NCBI GenBank assembly: GCA_902497025.1 | Contig: CABVDJ010000002.1 | Span: forward strand, 113,338-177,337 | Length of the DNA stretch: 64,000 nucleotides | Direction of reading: 5' to 3' | Source: an uncultured Collinsella sp. | GTDB taxonomy: Bacteria; Actinomycetota; Coriobacteriia; Coriobacteriales; Coriobacteriaceae | In this document: in pieces, positions 1-8,249 of the stretch | How the letters are laid out: the number at the start of each line of letters is the position of its first letter | How positions within the stretch are numbered: the stretch's first letter is position 1 | Translations under genes and position numbers: made by a program | Notes under the pieces: generated by a model | The model's input: only the letters and a program-made list of their open reading frames with translations | Told to the model about the DNA's origin: nothing | The model's database searches: none

Positions 1-1001
1 ATGCGGGTATTCCTGTTCATCTATTCTTTATGATTGGCTTTCCGACCGAAACTAAAGAAGAGGCTCTGAACACCTTAGCTTATACAGAGAATGTTTTGAA
101 TTATTCAAAACAGGTATGTGGTGTTCCATATTCCACGAGAGGATTTACGAATTTTGGTCTCGTTATGGGGTCGGATGTTTGGAATCATCCCGATAAGTAT
201 GGTGTCTCTGTAATGCCGAAGTCCCAATATGAGGATTTGCGCCTCGAAGTGGATTATGTTTCAGGCACTGGTTTAACTTTAAATGAAGCAAAATCCTTAT
301 CTGATGAGCATCATATTGATTTTTATATGCAAGAGGTCATAAACGGTAGCGACACAATTGACTTGCCCCAGCGGCTTCATATTTCAGAGGTGACCTGGAT
401 CCTAGATTCTATTCACGCTGTCAGGTATAAGGGACATTTGACCAAAGTAAAGCGACGGCTAACTAGTCTAAATCCAGCTGATCGAATCTGGCTGGATTCC
501 AAGACCTCTGTCGTGCTCGTTGAGCCATTTGCCTACTTCTATAATTCTGAATACCATCATGTCTATGCTGTTTCCCAGTTGGTATACCTTAAGTTGGCCC
601 GTTTATTGGAGGCCGATTGTAGCATTTCTCTTATCCTTGATCAGGGCGACCTCGAGCTGACAAGGACGATAGAAGAACTGTTGCATTATGGATTGCTGAA
701 TACAAATATCGATGCCGATTATGTAATGCACGATAATGGTTTTCAATTGGTTAAAAGTTCGTTTGTGAAAGAAGTCGGACGCTCAAAAGAGGGGTTAAGA
801 GTACTGCTGAGTTGTGCCACCCATAGGATGTGTGCGGTTAATGATTTTTCGTTCGCTTTGCTTTCGTTGTTTGAAAAGCCGATTACTAAGAACGAGGTGC
901 GCGACATTTTGAAAAAAGAGGGACTATCGGCAAACGAGGAGCAATTAAACAAGTTGGTTGATAATTGCATGAAAGCAGATATACTACAGTTGATTAGATA
1001 G
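1..1001 (+). CDS. Radical SAM protein, C-terminal part (truncated at left edge)
   Basis: The open frame (third frame of the window) runs in from the left edge, so the CxxxCxxC cluster motif and any B12 domain are outside the window. The first visible residues, AGIPVHLFFMIGFPTET, match the late strand of radical SAM barrels (the Gi-v..f-iGfPtET signature), so the ATG at 30 is not the true start. The roughly 325 visible residues then form a long C-terminal extension without a Cys-rich SPASM region. The last ~50 residues look like a small winged-helix/PqqD-like domain. A 36-codon gene follows 13 nt later, which suggests a RiPP maturase; that role is inference. Base composition is clearly more AT-rich than the rest of the window, suggesting transfer. 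Confidence 0.75.
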   Translation, partial: AGIPVHLFFMIGFPTETKEEALNTLAYTENVLNYSKQVCGVPYSTRGFTNFGLVMGSDVWNHPDKYGVSVMPKSQYEDLRLEVDYVSGTGLTLNEAKSLSDEHHIDFYMQEVINGSDTIDLPQRLHISEVTWILDSIHAVRYKGHLTKVKRRLTSLNPADRIWLDSKTSVVLVEPFAYFYNSEYHHVYAVSQLVYLKLARLLEADCSISLILDQGDLELTRTIEELLHYGLLNTNIDADYVMHDNGFQLVKSSFVKEVGRSKEGLRVLLSCATHRMCAVNDFSFALLSLFEKPITKNEVRDILKKEGLSANEEQLNKLVDNCMKADILQLIR

Positions 1002-1014
1002 AGGAGGTTTCTGC

Positions 1015-1125
1015 ATGGACGTTATTAACAAAGATCTCTTGGAGCAACTGAAAGAGTTTCAGGAAGAGGGCGTCGTGGTAGAAGTGTTCGACTTTGAGGA
1101 CTACATGGATAAATTCTGCCATTAG
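1015..1125 (+). CDS. 36-residue peptide, candidate RiPP precursor
   Basis: A short gene starts with ATG at 1015, preceded by a strong GAGGAGG ribosome site, and ends with TAG at 1123-1125. The product begins MDVINKDLLEQLKEFQ and ends FEDYMDKFCH. It is acidic and probably helical in its first half (a leader-like region), with a short core-like tail holding one Tyr, one Cys and one His. It lies 13 nt after a radical SAM gene and just before a terminator, so it is the last gene of that operon. No signal peptide or membrane segment is present. The precursor role is inferred from context only; it could instead be an unrelated small protein. Confidence 0.55.
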   Translation: MDVINKDLLEQLKEFQEEGVVVEVFDFEDYMDKFCH

Positions 1126-1149
1126 TTTCGGAATTTACTCGCCTCGCTT

Positions 1150-1183
1150 AAAGGAGAAGTCGATTATCGATTTCTCCTTTTTT
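1150..1183 (+). terminator. Rho-independent terminator after the peptide gene
   Basis: AAAGGAGAA (1150-1158) pairs with TTCTCCTTT (1172-1180) across a 13-nt loop and is followed by T residues. It closes the radical SAM/peptide operon. Confidence 0.8.
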
Positions 1184-1226
1184 AATTAAAGATATTATTG
1201 AAATACATGCTCCTAGCACAGGTTGG

Positions 1227-1246
1227 CCTCTCAGTAAACTGGGAGG
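1227..1246 (+). other. Small hairpin in the gap before nadE
   Basis: CCTCTCAG pairs with CTGGGAGG around a TAAA loop, with one wobble. It lies between the terminator and nadE, with a G-rich ribosome site near 1298-1306. No T tract follows, so a leader structure is more likely than a terminator. Nothing else was seen in 1184-1313. Confidence 0.3.
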
Positions 1247-1313
1247 TTGCTTTGGCTAGTTAGAGATATGTGAACGTCTGTTAGACTGAATCTCAGGGTA
1301 GAAGGGGCCTCCA

Positions 1314-3314
1314 GTGTCCAGATCAACTAGGCAATGCTGCGTTTCGGCTAATAAGAACGATGGCTTTTTGCGTGTGGCGGCGGCGTCGCCGCAGATTCGC
1401 GTGGCCGATGTCGAGGGCAATGCCGAGGTTACGTTAGCGGCTGTTCGCGCGGCTGTTGAGCGCGGCGTTCGCGCGCTGGTGCTGCCCGAGCTTAACTTGT
1501 GCGGCTATACCGCGGCCGATCTGTTCCATAACCGCACGCTGCTGCATGCCTGCGAGGCTGCTCTGGTGCATATCCTCGACGAGACTCGTGAGTTGCCGAT
1601 TGTCTTTACCATCGGGCTTCCCGTTGCAGTTGCCGAGAATATCTACAACTGCGCCGCTGTGTGCTGCGCGGGCGAGCTTTTGGGCCTCACGGCCAAGAAG
1701 TATCTGCCCAACTATGGCGAGTTCTATGAGCGCCGTTGGTTTGCTCCGGCGCCTGCGGATCCCGTGTGGGTTGAATTTGCCGGGCAGGGTCCGGTCCCGC
1801 TGGGTTCGGGGCTTGTCTACCGCTGCTGTGATGGGGGCGCCGAGGACCTGGTACTGGGCGTTGAGGTCTGTGAGGACCTGTGGGTGCCGGCACCCCCTTC
1901 GACCGAGATGGCGCTTGCCGGTGCGACGGTGATCCTCAACCCGTCCGCCTCGGACGAGATTATCGGTAAGGCGGATTACCGCCGCAGCCTCATTTCCAAC
2001 CAGAGCGCGCGCCTGTATTGCGCCTATGCCTACGCGGACGCGAGTGAGGGCGAGTCCACGACCGACATGGTCTTTGCGGGCGAGAACCTCGTCTACGAAA
2101 ACGGTTCGAAACTCGCCGCGACGAAGCTCCTCACTTGCGATATGGCCGTCGCCGACGTCGATCTTGACCGGTTGGTTGCCGAGCGCCGTCGCTCGACGAC
2201 ATGGACGCGCTCGGACGATGCGCCGGAGGCCGTGACCGTCGAGTTCTCGTTTGAGGGCGTGCTGGCCGAAGAACCTGTCTTGCGCGATGCCTGCGATATC
2301 GACCGCGTTTTCCCGCGTGCGCCCTTTGTGCCGGCCGACCATGGCGACCTGGCCGAGCGTTGCGAGACCATCCTCGACCTGCAGACTGCGGGCCTCAAGA
2401 CCCGCCTTGCCCATACGGGTACCAAGGTCGCAGTCATCGGTCTTTCGGGCGGCCTGGACTCCACGCTGGCGCTGCTCGTGACCGTGCGTGCCTTCGACGC
2501 ACTGGGATTGCCGCGCACCGGTATCACGGCCGTGTCCATGCCCGGCTTTGGCACGACGCATCGCACCAAGTCGAATGCCGAGTCGCTTGCCCGCGACCTG
2601 GGTGTGAGCTTCCGCGAGGTTTCGATCCACGCGGCTGTGGAGCAGCACTTCAAGGACATTGAGCATGATCCGGCCGTGCAGGACGTGACCTACGAGAACA
2701 GCCAGGCCCGCGAGCGTACACAGATTCTGATGGACTTGGCAAACCAGGCCGGCGGCTTTGTTATCGGCACCGGCGACCTGTCGGAGCTGGCGCTCGGCTG
2801 GGCCACCTATAACGGCGACCACATGAGCATGTATGCCGTCAATGCGAGCGTGCCCAAGACGCTTGTGCGCCATCTGGTGCGCTATGCCGCCGATGTCTTT
2901 GGCGGGCGTATTGCCGAGGTCTTGCTCGACATCCTCGATACGCCGGTGTCCCCCGAGCTTCTGCCGCCCACGGGCGACGGCGAGATTGCGCAGAAGACCG
3001 AGGATTTGGTGGGCCCGTACGAGCTGCACGACTACTTCCTCTACTACCTGCTGCGTTTTGGCTTTGAGCCGGGCAAGATCTACCACATGGCGCTCAAGAG
3101 CTTCGAGGGTGTCTACGACGCCAAGACCGTCCACACGTGGCTACGTACGTTCTACCGTCGCTTTTTTGCCCAGCAGTTTAAGCGCAGCTGCCTGCCCGAT
3201 GGCCCCAAGGTGGGCTCGGTGACGCTCAGTCCGCGCGGCGATTGGCGCATGCCGAGTGACGCCAGCTCGCGCCTGTGGCTCGCCCAGATCGACGCGCTCA
3301 ATCCAGTTGACTAA
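1314..3314 (+). CDS. nadE: Glutamine-dependent NAD+ synthase
   Basis: Makes NAD+ from deamido-NAD+, ATP and ammonia released from glutamine. The first ~300 residues form a nitrilase-type glutaminase with the Glu-Lys-Cys triad visible: Glu59 in LPELNLCGYT, Lys near 128 in KKYLPNYGEFYE, and Cys185 in GVEVCEDLW. The second half is the synthetase domain with the ATP pyrophosphatase loop LSGGLDSTLALLV, followed by a GTGDLSELALGW region. At 666 residues it has the normal length of the long two-domain type. The start is GTG with a GAAGGGG ribosome site about 8 nt upstream; no better ATG lies in frame. Closely followed by a terminator, so it is probably monocistronic. Confidence 0.95.
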   Translation: MSRSTRQCCVSANKNDGFLRVAAASPQIRVADVEGNAEVTLAAVRAAVERGVRALVLPELNLCGYTAADLFHNRTLLHACEAALVHILDETRELPIVFTIGLPVAVAENIYNCAAVCCAGELLGLTAKKYLPNYGEFYERRWFAPAPADPVWVEFAGQGPVPLGSGLVYRCCDGGAEDLVLGVEVCEDLWVPAPPSTEMALAGATVILNPSASDEIIGKADYRRSLISNQSARLYCAYAYADASEGESTTDMVFAGENLVYENGSKLAATKLLTCDMAVADVDLDRLVAERRRSTTWTRSDDAPEAVTVEFSFEGVLAEEPVLRDACDIDRVFPRAPFVPADHGDLAERCETILDLQTAGLKTRLAHTGTKVAVIGLSGGLDSTLALLVTVRAFDALGLPRTGITAVSMPGFGTTHRTKSNAESLARDLGVSFREVSIHAAVEQHFKDIEHDPAVQDVTYENSQARERTQILMDLANQAGGFVIGTGDLSELALGWATYNGDHMSMYAVNASVPKTLVRHLVRYAADVFGGRIAEVLLDILDTPVSPELLPPTGDGEIAQKTEDLVGPYELHDYFLYYLLRFGFEPGKIYHMALKSFEGVYDAKTVHTWLRTFYRRFFAQQFKRSCLPDGPKVGSVTLSPRGDWRMPSDASSRLWLAQIDALNPVD

Positions 3315-3382
3315 GGTTGGCTAAATTGAACCAATACAGTGGTTGCAAGCGTTACACTTTTGCAATCTGATGGCCCGTATCG

Positions 3383-3413
3383 CGCGGCGCTCTTGTCGGA
3401 GCGCCGCGTTTTT
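3383..3413 (+). terminator. Terminator between nadE and the aminotransferase
   Basis: CGCGGCGCTC (3383-3392) pairs perfectly with GAGCGCCGCG (3399-3408) and is followed by TTTTT. It lies only 20 nt before the next start codon, so it could also act as an attenuator for the aminotransferase. Confidence 0.8.
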
Positions 3414-3432
3414 CATATCGAAAGGTGGCACC

Positions 3433-4596
3433 ATGCAGGCATCGCAGCGTCTCGACCGCTTTGGCGCGGAGGTCTTCGCCTCGCTCAACAACAAGCTTCT
3501 CGCGCTGAAGGCTCAGGGCAAGACCATTTACAACATGAGCGTGGGCACGCCCGATTTTAAGCCGTACGACCATGTGGTCGAGGCGCTCACGCAGGCAGCC
3601 CAAGATCCCGAGATGTGGAAGTATGCCCTGCGCGACCTGCCTGAACTCAAGCAAGCCGTGTGCGATTACTATGAGCGCCGCTTTGGCGTTTCGGGCATTA
3701 CGCCGTCTATGGTGCAGTCGTGCAACGGCACACAGGAGGGCGTGGGCCATTTGGGCCTGGCCCTGCTCGATCCGGGTGACACCATTCTGGTTCCCGATCC
3801 GTGCTACCCGGTCTTTGAGGCGGGTGCCAAGATCGCCGATGCCAAGCTCGAATACTATCCGCTGGTTGCCGAGCATAATTACCTGCCCTATGTGGCGGGC
3901 ATCGATCCCGAGGTTGCCGATCGTGCCAAGTATATGATCGTGTCGTTGCCCGCCAACCCGGTCGGCTCGGTGGGTACGCCCGAGGTCTACGAGGAGATTA
4001 TCGCCTTTGCCCGCGAGCATGATCTGTTGATCGTTCATGACAATGCCTACTCCGATATCGTGTTCGACGGCGAGCCGGGTGGCAGCTTCCTGCAGTATCC
4101 TGGCGCGCTCGAGGTGGGCGTGGAGTTCTTCTCGCTCTCTAAGTCGTTTAACGTCACCGGTGCCCGCATCGGCTTTTTGGTCGGTCGCGAGGATGTGGTC
4201 TCGGCCTTTGCCAAGCTGCGCGGCCAGATCGACTTCGGTATGTTTTTCCCGATCCAGAAGGCTGCTATCGCCTGCCTGAACGGTCCGCGCGATGAGGTCG
4301 AGGCGCAGCGCCTGAAGTACCAGGAACGTCGCGATGCCCTGTGCGACGGTCTTGAGGGCCTGGGCTGGGAGCGTCCCAACGCGCATGGCTCTATGTTTGT
4401 GTGGGCCAAGCTTCCCGGTGGTCGCACCGATTCCATGGCGTTTTGCGAGGAGCTTATGGAGAAGGCCGGCGTTGTGGTGACGCCGGGCGCGAGCTTTGGT
4501 CCTTCGGGCGAGGGGCACGTGCGCATGGCGCTGGTCTTGCCGCCCGACCAGATCGCTTTGGCTGTCGAGGCCATTCACGAGGCGGGCCTGTATTAG
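3433..4596 (+). CDS. Class I/II aminotransferase (LL-DAP/PatA-like group)
   Basis: A fold-type I PLP aminotransferase of 387 residues. The PLP lysine is in SLSKSFNVTGARIGF, the Asn of the cofactor pocket in LPANPVGS, and the Asp in VHDNAYSDIVF. ATG 3433 is chosen because AAAGGTGG precedes it; the longer upstream frame lies within the terminator. The sequence fits the large group that includes aspartate, LL-diaminopimelate and N-acetyl-diaminopimelate aminotransferases. The window carries dapH and an M20 deacetylase 5-9 kb away, which leaves exactly an N-acetyl-DAP aminotransferase unassigned in the acetyl branch of lysine synthesis. That assignment is inference; an alanine- or aspartate-type role is equally compatible with the motifs. 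Confidence 0.8.
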   Translation: MQASQRLDRFGAEVFASLNNKLLALKAQGKTIYNMSVGTPDFKPYDHVVEALTQAAQDPEMWKYALRDLPELKQAVCDYYERRFGVSGITPSMVQSCNGTQEGVGHLGLALLDPGDTILVPDPCYPVFEAGAKIADAKLEYYPLVAEHNYLPYVAGIDPEVADRAKYMIVSLPANPVGSVGTPEVYEEIIAFAREHDLLIVHDNAYSDIVFDGEPGGSFLQYPGALEVGVEFFSLSKSFNVTGARIGFLVGREDVVSAFAKLRGQIDFGMFFPIQKAAIACLNGPRDEVEAQRLKYQERRDALCDGLEGLGWERPNAHGSMFVWAKLPGGRTDSMAFCEELMEKAGVVVTPGASFGPSGEGHVRMALVLPPDQIALAVEAIHEAGLY

Positions 4597-4713
4597 AAAG
4601 CTATTTCGGCTCGTCAATAGCTCGAAACCGATTTCGTGCAGTTATTTTACGAATTCTGCAAACAATTTCGGTAAACGGTCGATTTTTGGCTGCGAATAGG
4701 AGCATAATCAAAG

Positions 4714-4771
4714 TCCCGATTGGATGTATTGGGATTACGACAAGCCGCTCGGGTCGTTCCCGGGCGGCTTG
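4714..4771 (+). promoter_or_regulatory. Structured leader of ldh
   Basis: Two hairpins stand in tandem just before ldh. TCCCGAT/ATTGGGA (4714-4734) is followed by a 13-bp stem, CAAGCCGCTCGGG/CCCGGGCGGCTTG (4741-4771), with one wobble and a 5-nt loop. The trailing bases are TTTGTGG, so it is at best a weak terminator. An attenuator or mRNA-stabilising leader is possible. Confidence 0.4.
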
Positions 4772-4797
4772 TTTGTGGAGAGAGATGGGAGTTTCTA

Positions 4798-5748
4798 ATG
4801 GTTAACGAGAAGAAGGTCGCTATTGTCGGCTGCGGTTTCGTCGGTTCGTCTTCGGCGTTCGCACTGATGCAGAGCGGTCTGTTCTCCGAGATGGTCCTCA
4901 TCGACGTGGACAAGAACCGCGCCGAGGGTGAGGCCCTGGATATCGCGCACGGCATGACGTTTGCCGAGCCGATGAAGATCTACGCCGGCGATTATTCCGA
5001 TGTCGCCGACGCCGCCATGATCGTCGTCACCGCTGGCGCTGCCCAGAAGCCCGGTGAGACCCGCCTGGACCTGGTCAACAAGAACGTCAACATCTTTAAG
5101 TCCATTATCCCCGAGATTAAGAAGTCCGGCTTCGACGGCATTCTGCTAATCGTCTCCAACCCGGTTGATGTTCTGACCTATGCTGCCATCAAGATGTCCG
5201 GCCTGCCCGAGGGCCATGTCATCGGCTCCGGCACCGTGCTCGACACTGGCCGTCTGCAGCAGATGCTTGGTGCCCACGTCGAGGTTGACCCGCGCGATGT
5301 CCAGGCCTATGTCATGGGTGAGCACGGCGACTCCGAGTTTGTCGCTTGGTCCAGCGCTCAGGTTGCCGGCGTGCCGCTGAACACCTTCTGCGAGCTTCAC
5401 GGTCATCTGGAGCATGAGGCTGCCGAGAAGCGCATCGCCGAGGATGTCAAGAACTCCGCCTACACCATCATCGAGAAGAAGCACGCCACCTACTACGGCG
5501 TCGCCATGGCCGTTAAGCGCATCTGCACTGCCGTCATGCGCGATGAGCAGACCGTTCTGCCCGTTTCCTCGCTCATGGTGGGCGAGTATGGCCTGTCCGA
5601 TCTTGCCATCTCCATGCCGACCGTCGTTGGCCGCGACGGCGTCGTCTGCCGCGTCCCCGTGCCGCTGAACGATGACGAGCAGCATGAGCTCACCGCCTCT
5701 GCAAAGGCCCTCAAGGACATCATCGACAGCGTCGACTTCTCCTGCTAA
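4798..5748 (+). CDS. ldh: L-lactate dehydrogenase
   Basis: Reduces pyruvate to L-lactate with NADH, closing the fermentative redox balance in the cytoplasm. The N-terminus, VAIVGCGFVGSSSAF, is the dinucleotide-binding glycine motif; VTAGAAQKPGETRLDLV is the substrate loop with its arginine; GEHGDSEF carries the catalytic histidine. At 316 residues the length is normal. The start is ATG 4798 after a GAGAGATGGGAG stretch; the longer frame beginning at 4720 lies in the leader hairpin. A strong terminator follows, so the gene is a single unit. The family also includes malate dehydrogenases, but the loop residues favour lactate dehydrogenase. Confidence 0.9.
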   Translation: MVNEKKVAIVGCGFVGSSSAFALMQSGLFSEMVLIDVDKNRAEGEALDIAHGMTFAEPMKIYAGDYSDVADAAMIVVTAGAAQKPGETRLDLVNKNVNIFKSIIPEIKKSGFDGILLIVSNPVDVLTYAAIKMSGLPEGHVIGSGTVLDTGRLQQMLGAHVEVDPRDVQAYVMGEHGDSEFVAWSSAQVAGVPLNTFCELHGHLEHEAAEKRIAEDVKNSAYTIIEKKHATYYGVAMAVKRICTAVMRDEQTVLPVSSLMVGEYGLSDLAISMPTVVGRDGVVCRVPVPLNDDEQHELTASAKALKDIIDSVDFSC

Positions 5749-5780
5749 ATCAAGCTCGCTAGAGCGAAAAGCTACAATGA

Positions 5781-5815
5781 AGGCGTCCGGGTCCACACGG
5801 CCCGGGCGCCTTTTT
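5781..5815 (+). terminator. Terminator of ldh
   Basis: AGGCGTCCGGG (5781-5791) pairs with CCCGGGCGCCT (5801-5811) with one wobble, followed by TTTT. Confidence 0.85.
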
Positions 5816-5845
5816 GGTGCAAAGTAACCTGACCCCAATGCACCA
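5815..5845. repeat. Dispersed short element with GGTGCA/TGCACC ends
   Basis: TTGGTGCA and TGCACCA flank the inner words AAGTAACCTGACCCC. Relatives of the same inner word occur at 7041-7072, 20850-20874 and, in reverse orientation, 58593-58628. Confidence 0.5.
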
Positions 5846-5875
5846 TCCCTATACACCATGGTTGATGGGAGGGCC

Positions 5876-7036
5876 ATGTCGGATTCGCCTAATTTTTTGA
5901 CCTATGCCCAGACGGCGTTTGATCCGTTTGAGGAGCGGCCGTTCTGCGCGGCGGATAGCCTGGTCTTTGCGTGGTTGTCCTATTTGCGTTTGCCGGGTGA
6001 TATGGCGGAGCTGACGAACTGGCAGGGCCTAGACGTACGCGAGCTGCTGCGTGCCGAGTGCTACCGGGACATGATTGGCGACTTGTGGGACCCGGAGGGC
6101 AGCAGGGCCTTGTTGGAGGCCGTGGCAGCAAGTCCTCGCTACCGTGGCGTGAACGTTTGCGGCTATCGTGCCGTGAGCGATGTGGTGGCGACGGAGCAGT
6201 TTGCAGCCATGACGTTCCGGTTTCCGGCGGGGTTTAGCTATCTTTCCTTCCGGGGGACCGACAGCACGATTGTGGGCTGGAAAGAGGACTTTAACATGGC
6301 GTTTCGGTATCCTGTGCCGGCCCAGGAATCCGCGGCGCGTTATGTGGACGAGGCGGCGGATGCGATTGACGGGCCGCTTTTGTGCGGAGGTCATTCCAAG
6401 GGTGGAAACCTTGCGGTGTACGGTGCGGCGATGTGCCCCGATGTCGCCCGTGAGCGAATCGAACGGGCGTATTCCCATGATGGTCCGGGCTTCGTCGAGG
6501 AGTTTCTGAGCGGCAACGCCTTCGCCGATCTATCCGGTCGAATCGACAAGACGCTACCTCGGTCGTCGATCTTTGGCATGATGTTCGAGACACAGGAGGA
6601 CTATGCCATCGTTGAGAGCACCGAGTTCAGCCTGCTTCAGCATAATCCCTTTAGCTGGGTGGTTGATGGTCGCGACTTCGTGTACTGTGAGCGCCTGTCC
6701 GCCGGTGCTCGATACGTTGATGGCTCCATTCGCGAGATGCTGCTTGCGGTGTCGCCTAACGAGCGCGAGCGTTTTGTAGATGCGTTGTTCTCCGTGCTTG
6801 AGGCTACGGGTGCTGAGCGGTTTGCGGATATCGCTGGGAATCTGCGCGAGAGCCTGCCCGTGATGCTCCAGGCTGCGCAAGGCTTTGACAAGGATACGCG
6901 ACGCTTTGTCTCGCAGACTATCGTTGCGATTCTTAAGTGTGCGCTTCTGCCCAAACGTCCCCAGATCGACATGCCCGCTGCCGGCAAGAGTTTGGCAGAA
7001 CAGCTCGAGGCTTGGCAGTCCGAGCTCCTGCACTAG
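5876..7036 (+). CDS. DUF2974 (Mbeg1-like) alpha/beta-hydrolase-type protein
   Basis: A 386-residue cytosolic-looking protein of the DUF2974/Mbeg1-like group. The nucleophile elbow GGHSKGGNLAVY is clear, placing the serine near residue 175, and FLSFRGTDST-like residues precede it. No signal peptide is visible. The C-terminal ~100 residues are helical and end in FVSQTIVAILKCALLPKR. ATG 5876 was chosen because GGGAGGG lies just upstream; the ATG at 5858 has no ribosome site. Substrate is unknown; lipase or esterase activity is only suggested by the fold. Its neighbours are unrelated, and short GTGCA-type repeats flank it on both sides. Confidence 0.75.
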   Translation: MSDSPNFLTYAQTAFDPFEERPFCAADSLVFAWLSYLRLPGDMAELTNWQGLDVRELLRAECYRDMIGDLWDPEGSRALLEAVAASPRYRGVNVCGYRAVSDVVATEQFAAMTFRFPAGFSYLSFRGTDSTIVGWKEDFNMAFRYPVPAQESAARYVDEAADAIDGPLLCGGHSKGGNLAVYGAAMCPDVARERIERAYSHDGPGFVEEFLSGNAFADLSGRIDKTLPRSSIFGMMFETQEDYAIVESTEFSLLQHNPFSWVVDGRDFVYCERLSAGARYVDGSIREMLLAVSPNERERFVDALFSVLEATGAERFADIAGNLRESLPVMLQAAQGFDKDTRRFVSQTIVAILKCALLPKRPQIDMPAAGKSLAEQLEAWQSELLH

Positions 7037-7040
7037 CCAT

Positions 7041-7072
7041 TAGTGCAAAGCGGCCTGTCCCCGATGCACCAA
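7041..7072. repeat. Dispersed short element, second copy
   Basis: TTAGTGCAAAGCGGCCTGTC continues into CCCGATGCACCAA. It has the same end words and related inner sequence as the copy at 5815-5845. Confidence 0.45.
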
Positions 7073-7147
7073 TCTTCGATGCGCCTGGGGCGGGCTCGAC
7101 CGCTATACTGGTTCGTGCTCAATTCGATCTAGAACGGAATGCCGTAT

Positions 7148-8152
7148 ATGAAAATCAATCACGCGATTCTGCATATCCTGGACTTTGACTCTGCCGTCAA
7201 CGTCATGAGCCAGCGCGAGCTCGATATCGAGAGCCGTACCGTGCGCAACTTCGTGACCACGCACCTGCGGCGCGCTCGTACTTCGGCCGACAACAAGCGT
7301 GCCACGTTTGCCGAGAACTCAGCATTCGGCGGCGAGCTCAAGGGCTATTTCTTTGGCGAGCGCGAGTTCGTGGACCTGTCGCAGCAGATTGCGGAGTTTA
7401 TCTCCTCCGAGCTCACCAAGGCTGAGAAAGCCGAGTCCACCGACGTGCTCGTGGCTGATTTTGACGACGATGAGGATGCCCGCTGGTTTGCCGTGATGCT
7501 GCTGGGCTCCAAGCAGGCTTTTATGCACGAAGTGGGCCGCGAGGAGGGGGAGGTGCGCAACGACATCGCGCGCCACTACGCCATTCTGCCGAACCCCTCG
7601 CAAAAGGTGCCGAGCTATGCCATCGTGCGCGCGAGCACCATGGAGATCGGCTATGTGGACAAGAAACGCAAGATCGCCGGCGAGGACCGCATGCTCATTC
7701 CCGATGGCCTGCTGCAATGTGACACGGGCGTTTCGGGTAAGGAGGTCATCGACACGGTGACGCGCGTGGTCGAGGAGGTCGCTGAAGAGCACGGCGCCAA
7801 CACGGCTGTAGCGCTCGCTAAGGTCAAAGCCGCCGTTGCCGAGAAGGTTGAGGATGACGAGGAGCTGCCGCCTTGGGATATCGTCGATGAGGTCTTTGAG
7901 GACGAACCGGTTATCAAGGAGAGCGTGCGCGCGGCATTGACCGAGGAGAAGGTGCCTGAGCGTGTGCCCGTGGAGCGCAAGCAGGTCGAACGCGCGGCGG
8001 TGCGCAATCACAAGATTCGTACCGACACGGGCATCGAGATCAGCTTCCCGGCCGAGATGGGTTCGAACTCCGAGTATATCGAGTTCGTCAACGAGCCCAA
8101 CGGCCTCATCTCTATCGAGCTCAAGAACATCGGGTCAATTGAGAATCGATAA
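7148..8152 (+). CDS. Nucleoid-associated protein, NdpA/YejK family
   Basis: The first residues, MKINHAILHILDF, match the start of the 37-kDa nucleoid-associated family. The body is hydrophilic and mixed alpha/beta, with an acidic segment around KVEDDEELPPWDIVDEVF and a conserved-looking tail, ISIELKNIG. It is 334 residues, the usual size. The family binds DNA or the nucleoid in proteobacteria; its role in Gram-positives is less clear. ATG 7148 is preferred over ATG 7139, three codons earlier, because the latter has almost no room for a ribosome site. It stands alone between a repeat element and a two-way terminator. Confidence 0.8.
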   Translation: MKINHAILHILDFDSAVNVMSQRELDIESRTVRNFVTTHLRRARTSADNKRATFAENSAFGGELKGYFFGEREFVDLSQQIAEFISSELTKAEKAESTDVLVADFDDDEDARWFAVMLLGSKQAFMHEVGREEGEVRNDIARHYAILPNPSQKVPSYAIVRASTMEIGYVDKKRKIAGEDRMLIPDGLLQCDTGVSGKEVIDTVTRVVEEVAEEHGANTAVALAKVKAAVAEKVEDDEELPPWDIVDEVFEDEPVIKESVRAALTEEKVPERVPVERKQVERAAVRNHKIRTDTGIEISFPAEMGSNSEYIEFVNEPNGLISIELKNIGSIENR

Positions 8153-8177
8153 ACTGCGCTTGGACGCTGCAGAAAAA

Positions 8178-8214
8178 CAAAGGCCGAAGCCCCAATGGAG
8201 CTTCGGCCTTTTTG
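8178..8214. terminator. Two-way terminator between the NdpA-like gene and dapH
   Basis: AAAGGCCGAAGC pairs with GCTTCGGCCTTT. T residues follow on the plus side and A residues precede it (T on the minus strand), so it can serve both convergent genes. Confidence 0.85.
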
Positions 8215-8249
8215 CTTAGAACTGCATTTCCTTGCAGGTTGACACGCCT

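Noticed and set aside
1434..3134. Long 566-codon open frame on the minus strand opposite nadE
   Set aside because: It is a shadow of GC-rich codon bias; the product has no recognisable motif and the plus-strand gene is unambiguous. The same applies to the other long antisense frames (for example 3352-4617, 18733-20853, 51003-52397, 54159-56582 and 60889-62448).
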